Shown: positions 52,749 to 59,923 of the stretch, one piece after another
How positions within the stretch are numbered: the first letter of the stretch is position 1
Layout: each line of letters opens with the position of its first letter
DNA from: Oscillospiraceae bacterium
GTDB taxonomy: Bacteria > Bacillota > Clostridia > Oscillospirales > Oscillospiraceae
DNA: 64,000 bases
Reading direction: 5' to 3'
Assembly (NCBI GenBank): GCA_017482385.1
Contig: JAFUNI010000023.1
Location: 186,001 to 250,000 of the forward strand
Made by a program: the position numbers and the translations under genes
The notes under the pieces: model-generated
What the model saw: the letters and a program-made list of their open reading frames with translations, nothing else
The model's database searches: none
What the model was told of the DNA's origin: nothing

Positions 52749-53621
52749 ATGTTGGATTTAATCAAAGCCTATGAAAATTACCTAAGCAAGGTAAAGCAGG
52801 CCTCTGCCAACACCATTAGTTCCTATATGCGTGATATTCGCCAATTTGCCGAATGGCTGGGAACAGAGGTTTCAGAAGCTACCCAACTGAATATTAGCGA
52901 TTACCTGCAGCATTTGGAGCAGGATGGAAGATCTGCAGCGACTATTTCCAGGACACTGGCCAGCTTAAAGAATTTCTTTGCATATTTAGTGTCTTCCGGC
53001 TTTTGCGAAAAGACCCCTGTTACAGATATTCACATCGATCGCGGAGAGAAAAAGCTCCCGCAAATTTTGACCGGTCGTGAGATTGAACTGCTGCTTTCTC
53101 AGCCACTTTGTGTGGATGCTAAAGGTTTCCGTGACAAGGCAATGCTGGAGGTTATGTATGCAACGGGTATTCGTGTTACCGAACTGATCGATTTGGATAT
53201 CGATGATGTAAACCTTGAGATGGGCGTTGTTAAGTGTACCGCCGCAAAGAAAACACGAATGATTCCTTTGTATCCAGCAGCCCTCAGAGCATTGACCATC
53301 TACATAAGAGATATTCGGGAATCTATGCTCGCTACATCTGATGAAACAGCTCTATTTGTAAATGTGAACGGTTCCCGTATGAGCCGACAGGGCTTCTGGA
53401 AAATCTTGAAGCATTATCAAACTGCTGCTCATATTGAGAAAGAAATTACCCCGCATACACTTCGTCACAGCTTTGCGGTTCATCTTTTGGAGAATGGCGC
53501 AGACTTGAACTCCTTGCAGGAGTTGATGGGCCACTGCGATATTTCTTCAACGCAGATGTACACCCAACTCATTAATCAAAAATTAAATAAAGTCTATAAA
53601 AAATGCCATCCAAAGGCTTAA
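52749..53621 (+). CDS. xerD: Tyrosine recombinase XerD
   Basis: The 290-aa product has an N-terminal SAM-like domain (LIKAYENYLSKVKQASANTISSYMRDIRQFAEWL). The catalytic domain has Arg142 (YATGIRVTEL), Lys167/168, His236 and Arg239 (PHTLRHSFAVHLLENGADL), His262 (LMGHCDISSTQMYT) and Tyr271. It resolves chromosome dimers at dif with XerC or alone. It sits only 2.7 kb from the prophage, which has no recombinase of its own. Confidence 0.92.
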   Translation: MLDLIKAYENYLSKVKQASANTISSYMRDIRQFAEWLGTEVSEATQLNISDYLQHLEQDGRSAATISRTLASLKNFFAYLVSSGFCEKTPVTDIHIDRGEKKLPQILTGREIELLLSQPLCVDAKGFRDKAMLEVMYATGIRVTELIDLDIDDVNLEMGVVKCTAAKKTRMIPLYPAALRALTIYIRDIRESMLATSDETALFVNVNGSRMSRQGFWKILKHYQTAAHIEKEITPHTLRHSFAVHLLENGADLNSLQELMGHCDISSTQMYTQLINQKLNKVYKKCHPKA

Positions 53622-53622
53622 A

Positions 53623-53658
53623 AAACCTATCGTCCGCAATGGAACGATAGGTTTTTGC
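53623..53658 (+). terminator. Terminator after xerD
   Basis: Stem AAACCTATCGT (53623-53633) / ACGATAGGTTT (53644-53654), then T-rich. A second stem, CTCCCCGGA/TCCGGGGAG (53668-53689), follows and may end pfkA on the other strand. Confidence 0.82.
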
Positions 53659-53702
53659 ATATAAGAACTCCCCGGAAGAATCCGGGGAGGGGAGTGGCTA
53701 TA

Positions 53703-54674
53703 TTAAACGCCTGTCATCGCTGCAAGGACTTCAACCTCAATATCCTGAATGCGTCGTTCCATTCCTAAGCCGTCATCAATTGCTACATCTGTGAAGTGAC
53801 CGTCTTTGGTGCACACAATACGATTTGTTTTGCCTTGCAGCAACATTTCCACGGCCAAATACCCCATTTTCGTAGCGTTTACACGATCACGACCGGTTGG
53901 AACACCACCACGCTGAATATGGCCCAAAACGGTAACACGCGGGTCCAAGTCAATCGCTTCCTTAATCTTTGACGCAATGTCAGCAGCAGAACCGGATCCC
54001 TCAGCCACAACGATCATATAATGGGTGAAACCGTTGAACCTTGCTCTGCGGATCTTTTCTATCACATCTTTTTCAAAATCAATAGGTTTTTCCGGAACCA
54101 ATACAGCAGTTGCACCAACAGCAAGACCAACATACATTGCCAGGAAACCGGCGTTTCTGCCCATCACTTCCACAACCGAGCATCGTTCATGGGATTGCAT
54201 CGTATCCCGCAGTCGGTCAATGCATTCAATGGCGGTGTTAGCAGCCGTATCAAAACCGATTGAATAGTTTGTGCAGCTGATATCGTTATCAATAGTAGCG
54301 GGGATACAAATCACGTTTACACCGCGCTTGGAAAGCGCTCTGGCGCCTCTAAAGGTACCATCTCCGCCGATGGCTACTATGCCATCCAATCCCAGGAATT
54401 TGCAGGTCGAAACTGCCTTTTGCTGACCTTCTTCAGTCATAAATTCCTTGCTGCGGGCAGTATAGAGAATAGTGCCGCCCCGATTGATTGTATGGGAAAT
54501 ACTCTTTTCATCCAAACGGATAAGATCACCGGAAATAAGACCGTTATAGCCGCGGCGAATGCCATAACATTCAATTCCGTGGAACATTGCTGTACGCACA
54601 ACAGAACGTACTGCGGCGTTCATACCGGGAGCATCACCACCACTTGTAAGTACACCGATTCGTTTCACACTCAT
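53703..54674 (-). CDS. pfkA: ATP-dependent 6-phosphofructokinase
   Basis: The 323-aa product starts MSVKRIGVLTSGGDAPGMNAAVRSVVRTA. It has VAIGGDGTFRGA (ATP site), IPATIDNDISCTNYSIGFDTA (substrate and catalytic Asp), VVEVMGRNAGFLA and VLGHIQRGGVPT. Gly rather than Lys after GGDGT indicates ATP use. It carries out the committed step of glycolysis. AGGAGGA precedes the ATG. Confidence 0.96.
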   Translation of the reverse strand: MSVKRIGVLTSGGDAPGMNAAVRSVVRTAMFHGIECYGIRRGYNGLISGDLIRLDEKSISHTINRGGTILYTARSKEFMTEEGQQKAVSTCKFLGLDGIVAIGGDGTFRGARALSKRGVNVICIPATIDNDISCTNYSIGFDTAANTAIECIDRLRDTMQSHERCSVVEVMGRNAGFLAMYVGLAVGATAVLVPEKPIDFEKDVIEKIRRARFNGFTHYMIVVAEGSGSAADIASKIKEAIDLDPRVTVLGHIQRGGVPTGRDRVNATKMGYLAVEMLLQGKTNRIVCTKDGHFTDVAIDDGLGMERRIQDIEVEVLAAMTGV

Positions 54675-54713
54675 TAGGATTCCTCCTGTTAAAACAAATT
54701 ATTTTCAGTTAAT

Positions 54714-54742
54714 ATTTTAACACTCCGGGGATGTCTTGTAAA
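54714..54742 (-). promoter_or_regulatory. Promoter for pfkA
   Basis: On the minus strand TTTACA (54742-54737), 17 nt, TAAAAT (54719-54714) with an extended TGT; 40 nt upstream of the ATG. Confidence 0.72.
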
Positions 54743-54800
54743 GATAAAGTTTATTAAAATATAGAATAGGGTAAAGATAATAGATTCTAAGATAAAAATT

Positions 54801-54825
54801 GATGCACCATCTTTGATGGTGCATC
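54801..54825 (-). terminator. Terminator after antiporter gene
   Basis: An 11-bp stem GATGCACCATC (54801-54811) / GATGGTGCATC (54815-54825), followed on the minus strand by AATTTTTA. Confidence 0.78.
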
Positions 54826-54835
54826 AAGATTATAT

Positions 54836-56122
54836 TTATTGGTCTTTCTTTGCAGCGACATCTCTTGCGCTGACACGCTCGTGTTCCTTGATGTCACCAG
54901 CTTTTGTGAGCGCAATTTTGGTCAAGTACGGACCAACGATCTCATAAATAAGAACTGCAAATAAGGTTATATTTCTGACAATAGCCCCGTTAGCACCCAG
55001 TTCAGCGGCCTTAATGGCCATGCCCAACGCGACACCGGCTTGGGGGAGAAGGGTAATTCCCAAATATTTTACGATTTGCGGATCACATTTTACAAGGCGG
55101 GAGCTGAATCCAGCTCCAATGTATTTACCAAGAGATCTGGAAGCAATATAAACGATACCAATAATCACAACAGCGAGATCTGCAAAAACTGACAGTTCCA
55201 ATTCAGCGCCACTAATCACGAAAAACAGGATTAAAATCGGTGCTGTCCAACGGTCAGCGCGCTCCATCAGCTCTTCGGAGAAATCACAAATATTGCAGAA
55301 TACTGTTCCCAGCATCATACAGGCCAGCAGGGAAGAGAAGCCAATATGAATATCACCAAATTGAAATTTCAGACTGGAAAGGCCGACAGTAAGCATTACA
55401 AACGTTACCGAGACCGCCATACGCTTGGATCTGGAGTGAAAATACCTTTCGCACCAGGTAAATAGCAATCCCATAATAAAGCCCAGGAGAAGGGATAACA
55501 CAACCTCCAAGAGGGGTTCTAAAATAATTGAACCCAACCCAACAGCCGCTTGGCTCATTGACTTAGCAACGCCAAAGGAAATGGCAAAAACCACCAAACC
55601 AATAGCATCATCCAATGCAACAACAGGGAGGAGGATGTCAGTTAAGGGGCCTTTTGCTTTGTATTGCCGGATAACCATCAATGTTGCAGCGGGTGCTGTA
55701 GCAGCAGCAACGGCGCCCAAGGTGATAGCGGCAGATAGCGGGAGCTCGTCAGGCATTGCAAAATGCAGACAAATGAGTGCAATATCTACAAGAATTGTTG
55801 TAAAAACTGCCTGTAAAATACCGATTACCGTTGCTTGCTTACCGATTTTCTTAAGGGCGGACAAGCGAAACTCACTGCCCATAGAAAAAGCAATAAAGCC
55901 AAGCGCCAGATCAGAAATAATTCCAAAACCTGCAATTTGACTGTGTGTGATACCCAGGCCCGGAATATTGATGGCACCCAGGATGTAAGGGCCTATGAGC
56001 ACGCCGGCAACCAAGTAGGCAGTGATTGCAGGAAGTCGAACCAGCTTTGCCAATCGCGACAAAAGGAGACCCGAGAGGAGTGCAACAGAAAGACTGATCA
56101 AGATCGTTGCGGTGGATGACAT
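54836..56122 (-). CDS. Cation:proton antiporter (CPA2 family)
   Basis: The 428-aa product has about 12 helices. LPAITAYLVAGVLIGPYILG, GFGIISDLALGFIAFSMGSEFRL, GAVAAATAPAATLMVIRQ and VVALDDAIGLVVFAISFGVA (the conserved Asp-Asp) identify a KefB/NapA-type Na+/H+ or K+/H+ exchanger. There is no C-terminal RCK/TrkA domain, only a short charged tail. The start at 56122 (MSSTATILISL) is chosen because the upstream extension is not hydrophobic and lacks an SD. Confidence 0.88.
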   Translation of the reverse strand: MSSTATILISLSVALLSGLLLSRLAKLVRLPAITAYLVAGVLIGPYILGAINIPGLGITHSQIAGFGIISDLALGFIAFSMGSEFRLSALKKIGKQATVIGILQAVFTTILVDIALICLHFAMPDELPLSAAITLGAVAAATAPAATLMVIRQYKAKGPLTDILLPVVALDDAIGLVVFAISFGVAKSMSQAAVGLGSIILEPLLEVVLSLLLGFIMGLLFTWCERYFHSRSKRMAVSVTFVMLTVGLSSLKFQFGDIHIGFSSLLACMMLGTVFCNICDFSEELMERADRWTAPILILFFVISGAELELSVFADLAVVIIGIVYIASRSLGKYIGAGFSSRLVKCDPQIVKYLGITLLPQAGVALGMAIKAAELGANGAIVRNITLFAVLIYEIVGPYLTKIALTKAGDIKEHERVSARDVAAKKDQ

Positions 56123-56180
56123 TGAGAAAGACCTTCTTTCGATTTGGGTTCCGTATAGGAGCTCGTATTGTATTGTAGGC

Positions 56181-56222
56181 AAATGCCTTAGGCATTCTAA
56201 CACAGACATTTAGAAAAATCAA
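56181..56222 (-). promoter_or_regulatory. Antiporter promoter with palindromic operator candidate
   Basis: TTGATT (56222-56217), 17 nt, extended -10 TGT-TAGAAT (56199-56194). The palindrome AATGCCTTAGGCATT (56182-56196) overlaps the -10 and the predicted start, a good place for a repressor. Confidence 0.72.
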
Positions 56223-56295
56223 GCAGCAGATATAAAATTTGGGCACAACTTGAAAAAGGGGGCTATAAGACACTTTCTATATTGTTAATAATAGC

Positions 56296-56310
56296 CAACG
56301 CAACAAAATA
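56296..56310. repeat. Left terminal direct repeat of prophage
   Basis: CAACGCAACAAAATA, identical to 63976-63990. It is followed by an inverted repeat, CAACAAAA (56302-56309) and TTTTGTTG (56318-56325), around an 8-nt centre. This resembles a recombinase core site. Confidence 0.6.
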
Positions 56311-56324
56311 GCACTTTTTTGTTG

Positions 56325-56351
56325 AATAAATCACCCAAAAGGTGGTTTATT
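56325..56351. terminator. Hairpin after the rep gene
   Basis: AATAAATCACC (56325-56335) pairs with GGTGGTTTATT (56341-56351, one G-U), loop CAAAA. It lies just beyond the rep stop at the end of the prophage. T-rich sequence follows on the plus strand, so it may terminate either strand. Confidence 0.55.
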
Positions 56352-56362
56352 TTTACTTTTTT

Positions 56363-57310
56363 TTAACCATAAAAAGCATCCATGACAGTCTGATAATATT
56401 CATCAGAGCAGGGATCTTCTTCGGGTATTTGATCTGCAGCATAATACTGATTGTAGAAAGATTCAATATCCATTGGCTGCCGGAGCTCCTCTTGCTCTTC
56501 GATTATATCACGAAGCGGATCGTCACCAGGCTCACGCTGGAGCTGAACAAAGCCGGAGCTGCAGAAAGTATAATGATGCTGCAACAGGGAATCAAGCAAA
56601 CCATTGCGTCCATACACATCACCATACAGAGTAGATCTATTCAATCCCTGGGAACAGTAATAAAGCTTGAGGCCAACGCGCTGGGCATCACCCATAAACG
56701 ATTTTGTTATGTACTTTGTTGTATAGTGAGCGCAAGCTATATGATCACGAATTTCACCGAAAGAGCAAAAACCAAACCGCTTTTGATACTTAGGCAAATT
56801 ATAATAGCCTTTTTCAACGAGCTTATAGGGGATATCCGCACCGCTGTCCCAAAGCTCCTTAAACGGCACCAGCAGAGGATCGACAACATCGGTAAAGAAT
56901 CCGTGCAAATGCCAGGAACCGTCACCGTGCTGCTCCGGTACAAGCAGATAATCAATTTTCTTGCCGAGTTTTTCGGATTGATACTTTAACCATTCCTTAA
57001 AACGCTTATAGAATCCATCGAGATTCTTTCTATCAAAATTGTTTTGAGCAATCGTGAAAGTACAAAACCACTTCCATTCGTTACATAACGCAAGCTCTAA
57101 ACAGACCCGGCGAGCGCGGGACAGTGCCGCAGGTAGCTTGTCTTCATTTTTGAATCCATCAGCTACCGTGCGCACCGGAGGGCCAAAGCGAGGCGCTGTC
57201 GATGCAAAGCGCACGATCTTGTAATAATCGTGCCGGTACCGATAAACATTGTAATCAGGACCACAAAGCTCTGGACGGAGCTCTGACATGGCTTTCAAAT
57301 ACGCAGACAT
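56363..57310 (-). CDS. HUH-type rolling-circle replication initiator (phage Rep)
   Basis: The 315-aa product has motif I WKWFCTFTIAQNNFD and motif II EQHGDGSWHLHGFF with the metal-binding His-Leu-His at 134-136. Motif III is HYTTKYITKSF with candidate nucleophiles Tyr196 and Tyr200. It would nick the replicative form and start plus-strand synthesis. The ATG at 57310 has GGGGG 5 nt upstream, better than the TTG four codons earlier. The acidic C-terminal tail (EEQEELRQ, EEDPCSDEYY) is unusual. It is last in the early operon. Confidence 0.85.
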   Translation of the reverse strand: MSAYLKAMSELRPELCGPDYNVYRYRHDYYKIVRFASTAPRFGPPVRTVADGFKNEDKLPAALSRARRVCLELALCNEWKWFCTFTIAQNNFDRKNLDGFYKRFKEWLKYQSEKLGKKIDYLLVPEQHGDGSWHLHGFFTDVVDPLLVPFKELWDSGADIPYKLVEKGYYNLPKYQKRFGFCSFGEIRDHIACAHYTTKYITKSFMGDAQRVGLKLYYCSQGLNRSTLYGDVYGRNGLLDSLLQHHYTFCSSGFVQLQREPGDDPLRDIIEEQEELRQPMDIESFYNQYYAADQIPEEDPCSDEYYQTVMDAFYG

Positions 57311-57342
57311 ATTTTCCCCCAAATTCGTTAACGGGTCAAGTG

Positions 57343-57388
57343 CCTCACAGGAGACGGCAAGTCTCCAAAAAAACGAGGTTATTAACCT
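57343..57388. other. Candidate replication origin hairpin upstream of rep
   Basis: GGAGAC (57350-57355) and GTCTCC (57361-57366) form a stem with a 5-nt loop. It is extended outside by CCTC (57343-57346) and GAGG (57375-57378), with the A7 run in between. Next to it lies the palindrome AGGTTATTAACCT (57376-57388), close to the repressor operators. The position, directly before a HUH Rep gene, fits a double-strand origin, but no nick site is proven. Confidence 0.35.
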
Positions 57389-57436
57389 AAATTAAGAACA
57401 GAAAAGGGGTACATCTCACGACCAGCCCTTAAATGC

Positions 57437-57625
57437 CTAACGCTTGTTGCGAATGTTGCCGATTGTCTCTATCAGCTCATAGATTGTCCGGTGGAGGCCG
57501 TCCAGCTTGCTTTCAAGCCGGGCGACCTCAGAGCGGATATTTTCATCACGGTCTTCCAGACGTTTCACATCAGCTGAGGAGACAACCTCAACGACGATGC
57601 GGATTGGAAGATCTCCGTTGTTCAT
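57437..57625 (-). CDS. Small coiled-coil phage protein
   Basis: The 62-aa product has VKRLEDRDENIRSEVARLESKLDGLHRTIYELIETIGNIRNKR, a clear heptad pattern, so it probably multimerises. GGAGGATCATCCC precedes the ATG. It overlaps the upstream gene by 38 nt in another frame. Unrecognised; it lies between the membrane protein gene and rep. Confidence 0.7.
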   Translation of the reverse strand: MNNGDLPIRIVVEVVSSADVKRLEDRDENIRSEVARLESKLDGLHRTIYELIETIGNIRNKR

Positions 57626-57752
57626 TGGGATGATCCTCCAAGAAGCTTACTGCAGCATCGGACACATGACGGAACGTGCGCCGGATCTGCCAGAGCTGAA
57701 ACTGCTGCAGGATAATGCAGGCAACACAGATAATGATAAATACAAGTAACAT
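57588..57752 (-). CDS. Small membrane phage protein, 54 aa
   Basis: It starts MLLVFIIICVACIILQQFQLW, one membrane helix, followed by a basic/acidic tail (QIRRTFRHVSDAAVSFLEDHPNEQRR). The start follows the previous stop by 1 nt and the 3' end overlaps the coiled-coil gene, so coupling is likely. The size is like pIX/pVII or a small regulator. Confidence 0.6.
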   Translation of the reverse strand: MLLVFIIICVACIILQQFQLWQIRRTFRHVSDAAVSFLEDHPNEQRRSSNPHRR

Positions 57753-57753
57753 A

Positions 57754-57996
57754 TCAGGCCACCACAATGATCCGGTTGACGATGTTACGGTTACGATCGT
57801 CAGTAATGATGATGACCTGCTGATCCAGCTGAGGCAGATACTTTACGTGCTCGGGGTTGAACCACACACGGCCGCAGACAACACCTTCACCGTCTGCATT
57901 AGGCTGCAGCGCTTGCTGGATGTAAAGGCGACATCCTTCTGTACCCTTTTCTGAGAGAGTTTTCTCCCAACCAACGACTTTCCAGGGATATTCCAT
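57754..57996 (-). CDS. Candidate ssDNA-binding protein (pV analogue)
   Basis: The 80-aa product, MEYPWKVVGWEKTLSEKGTEGCRLYIQQAL, continues with GEGVVCGRVWFNPEHVKYLPQLDQQVIIITDDRNRNIVNRIIVV. It is beta-rich with aromatic residues (Trp, Phe, Tyr) spaced as in small OB-fold ssDNA-binding proteins of filamentous phages. The position between early genes and rep also fits. The assignment is by size, composition and place only. AAGGAAGG lies upstream. Confidence 0.5.
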   Translation of the reverse strand: MEYPWKVVGWEKTLSEKGTEGCRLYIQQALQPNADGEGVVCGRVWFNPEHVKYLPQLDQQVIIITDDRNRNIVNRIIVVA

Positions 57997-58020
57997 AATT
58001 ACCAAATTCCTTCCTTGAGA

Positions 58021-58413
58021 TTATTTATTTGCAGGGAGTGGTACTCCCAGGCATAACGATAACTTAGCCACATCAACAGGCTGCAGCGGACAGAGGTTCG
58101 GACCTTCCCGTCTAAAGAAGATAGCCGGGCCGACAATATCATCACCAAATGCATAACCGCCATAAAGCCGGCTTACGAGCTCGTTGTGCTCCTGAGCCGG
58201 TTCTTTGATCTTACCGGACTCATCGATGAGGATCACGACGCCAGGGATCTGCAGCGACACTTGCTCAACGCAATCACAACCAATGATCCGATAGATCTGA
58301 TCCAGCTCATAAGCATAATCACCTTCATAGATATCATCATATCGCCGGTTATAGTCCAGCTCGACCCATTCGAGCTTACCGGAGGGATAGATTACCAAAT
58401 GTTCTACTTTCAT
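58021..58413 (-). CDS. DUF3846-like phage protein
   Basis: The 130-aa product has YELDQIYRIIGCDCVEQVSLQIPGVVILIDESGKIKEPAQEHNELVSRLYGG, a pattern like DUF3846 proteins found on phages and plasmids of Firmicutes and Actinobacteria. Function unknown. It lies in the early operon, 24 nt before the ssDNA-binding candidate. Confidence 0.65.
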   Translation of the reverse strand: MKVEHLVIYPSGKLEWVELDYNRRYDDIYEGDYAYELDQIYRIIGCDCVEQVSLQIPGVVILIDESGKIKEPAQEHNELVSRLYGGYAFGDDIVGPAIFFRREGPNLCPLQPVDVAKLSLCLGVPLPANK

Positions 58414-58422
58414 AAATCTACC

Positions 58423-58626
58423 TCACTCATACAGCTCGATCAGCTCGGTGTTGTTATACGGAGTCAGGAGCCGGACAACCACAGAACCGTCAGCGCGGGT
58501 GAATTGATCCAGGATCTTGAAGTCAGACCACTTGGATTGATTGTGATTGATATACACATCAAGAGCGTACTGGGAAATAAATTCAATGTCACGGACAATG
58601 CCGGCAGCTAAAAGCTTTTTACTCAT
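58423..58626 (-). CDS. Small phage protein, unknown
   Basis: The 67-aa product, MSKKLLAAGIVRDIEFISQYALDVYINHNQSKW, ends RLLTPYNNTELIELYE. There are no membrane segments; it is predicted to be a mixed alpha/beta domain. The ATG at 58626 overlaps the upstream stop by 8 nt, with GGAGG 9 nt away. Unrecognised. Confidence 0.65.
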   Translation of the reverse strand: MSKKLLAAGIVRDIEFISQYALDVYINHNQSKWSDFKILDQFTRADGSVVVRLLTPYNNTELIELYE

Positions 58627-59023
58627 TGCCGGGCACCTCCATGAGCTCACAGATCATATACTTCCGATCAAAGTGACCACAATTGAAGTTTAAGCAGTCA
58701 ATAGCAGGACAGTACTTGGGTTTCTTAGCACGGAACAAACCAACGATATAAACCGCAAGAAATACCCAAAACAAAGCAGCAGCAGCCATAGAAAATGACA
58801 TAGCCACAATAACAAGATACAGAGGATCAGCATTTACTTGATCTATAAGATCTTGAAATGACAAAAGATTTAATTCACAAAAATCAGCAATGCAAAGGGC
58901 AAAATACGAAAGAGCCAAAAAGGAAAACAAAGCACACACAAGATACCGATGCTTAAAGAAAAACCTTTTTAGCTTAAAAATTTTCAGTCTAAACTTCAAA
59001 CGACGCTCAGTAGAAACAACCAT
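58619..59023 (-). CDS. Two-helix membrane phage protein with Cys-rich tail
   Basis: The 134-aa product has a very basic N-terminus (RRLKFRLKIFKLKRFFFKHR) and helices YLVCALFSFLALSYFALCI and YLVIVAMSFSMAAAALFWVFLAVYIVGLF. The C-terminal tail carries five Cys (KYCPAIDCLNFNCGHFDRKYMICEL) that could bind zinc. It is first in the early operon behind the repressed promoter. I do not recognise it. Superinfection exclusion or assembly are possible roles. Confidence 0.65.
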   Translation of the reverse strand: MVVSTERRLKFRLKIFKLKRFFFKHRYLVCALFSFLALSYFALCIADFCELNLLSFQDLIDQVNADPLYLVIVAMSFSMAAAALFWVFLAVYIVGLFRAKKPKYCPAIDCLNFNCGHFDRKYMICELMEVPGNE

Positions 59024-59058
59024 ATAAATCAACTCTCCTTGATTATTTGTAGTGCAAA

Positions 59059-59158
59059 AGGTTTAACCTATTGCCTAAATAGAAAATATCAAATTTTTGT
59101 AAATATGTCAAGCAAAAGGTTTAACCTTTTTACATATTAGAGGTTAAACGTGTAAAAA
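59059..59158. promoter_or_regulatory. Divergent promoter region with three AGGTT-n-AACCT operators
   Basis: Palindromes AGGTTTAACCT lie at 59059-59069 and 59117-59127, with a one-mismatch copy at 59141-59151. The first two share the 16-nt GCAAAAGGTTTAACCT. The early promoter on the minus strand (TTGACA 59111-59106, 17 nt, TATTTT 59088-59083) lies between operators 1 and 2. A weaker plus-strand promoter (TTTACA 59129-59134, TAAAAA 59153-59158) has operator 3 in its spacer. This is the layout of a phage immunity switch. Confidence 0.7.
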
Positions 59159-59178
59159 TAACAAAGAGGTGAGGATTT

Positions 59179-59421
59179 ATGCGAAGAAAAATGACATCCG
59201 AAGAAAAGCGCAGCATTATCATAGGCATAAAGGTAAAACCTGAAACAAGATATAAGATAGAATGGATCGCAAACAGAGAAGCAACAAAATTAAGCACATA
59301 TTTAGATAATTGGCTTAAAGATCACATAGAAACATACTTCAAATACAACCATATTGAATGGGACAAATTGACAGATGAAGAGAGAGAAATTCAAAACACT
59401 AAAAAGAAAGGAGGATTATAA
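59179..59421 (+). CDS. Ribbon-helix-helix type repressor candidate
   Basis: The 80-aa basic protein has RSIIIGIKVKPETRYKIEWIANREATKLSTYLDNWLKDHIETYF. A short beta strand, then two helices with a turn, is the CopG/Arc pattern. It is divergent from the phage early operon, with operators in between, so it is the likely immunity repressor. GAGGTGAGG lies before the ATG. Confidence 0.68.
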   Translation: MRRKMTSEEKRSIIIGIKVKPETRYKIEWIANREATKLSTYLDNWLKDHIETYFKYNHIEWDKLTDEEREIQNTKKKGGL

Positions 59422-59562
59422 ATGGAAAAATTTCTAAAGCTATTTGATGAAATATTAGAAATTTTAGCTCATGCCGAAGATAATAAACAAATTACACCCG
59501 AGCAAAGAGAATTCTTAGAAGCTAATATTTATGAAGCCAAAGAAGATATTGAAAAAGAATAA
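59422..59562 (+). CDS. Small acidic phage protein, 46 aa
   Basis: MEKFLKLFDEILEILAHAEDNKQITPEQREFLEANIYEAKEDIEKE. It is acidic and helical, and starts directly after the repressor stop with GGAGG 8 nt upstream. It may be an anti-repressor or partner of the RHH protein. Too small to classify. Confidence 0.65.
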   Translation: MEKFLKLFDEILEILAHAEDNKQITPEQREFLEANIYEAKEDIEKE

Positions 59563-59563
59563 T

Positions 59564-59606
59564 AAAAAAGGATGGTGCGCAGTCAAGCTGCGCAGCCATC
59601 CTTTTT
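59564..59606. terminator. Bidirectional terminator inside prophage
   Basis: The arms AAAAAAGGATGG and CCATCCTTTTTT frame an inner GCGCAG/CTGCGC stem with loop TCAAG. It separates the plus-strand repressor pair from the end of the minus-strand late operon. Confidence 0.9.
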
Positions 59607-59668
59607 TCTTTCTGCAGAACAAATTGAACGTCGACGTCCAATCTCCCCAGGAGCAATTGAACGACGTG

Positions 59669-59914
59669 CTACAAATATTCCTGCAGGAACTTTTGTATGG
59701 CGCCATGCAATTCTTTCTTTGTGCGATAAGAATACGGGCCGATTATTATTTTCTTGGCATAGAAAAAGCCATGGAGGTCGTACCGGTGATTATGATGTTT
59801 GGTTATATCCAGGATCACAACACCTTCTCGATCAATACGGGTATATCCTTCGAGGTTACGCAAGGAATAGGAATAATAAAGACCGTCATGCGGAATAGTG
59901 AAATACCAATACAT
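59669..59914 (-). CDS. Small phage protein after Zot gene
   Basis: The 81-aa product, MYWYFTIPHDGLYYSYSLRNLEGYTRIDREG, continues RYDLHGFFYAKKIIIGPYSYRTKKELHGAIQKFLQEYL. It is Tyr-rich and basic. It starts 9 nt after the Zot stop without a strong SD. A 108-codon frame on the opposite strand is thought to be its shadow. Unrecognised. Confidence 0.55.
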   Translation of the reverse strand: MYWYFTIPHDGLYYSYSLRNLEGYTRIDREGVVILDITKHHNHRYDLHGFFYAKKIIIGPYSYRTKKELHGAIQKFLQEYL

Positions 59915-59923
59915 AAAATCACA

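Noticed and set aside
56266-56293. dif-like sequence ACTTTCTATATTGTTAATAATAG next to the prophage
   Set aside because: The left arm resembles the Firmicutes XerC half-site, but the right arm and centre do not fit, and it lies outside the repeat.
56342-56989. 215-codon open frame on the plus strand opposite rep
   Set aside because: The opposite strand has HUH and Tyr motifs in a 315-aa frame with a good SD; this one has no SD or family features and is a shadow.
59572-59898. 108-codon plus-strand frame opposite 59669-59914
   Set aside because: It begins inside the terminator hairpin without an SD; the minus-strand gene continues the late operon, though certainty is moderate.
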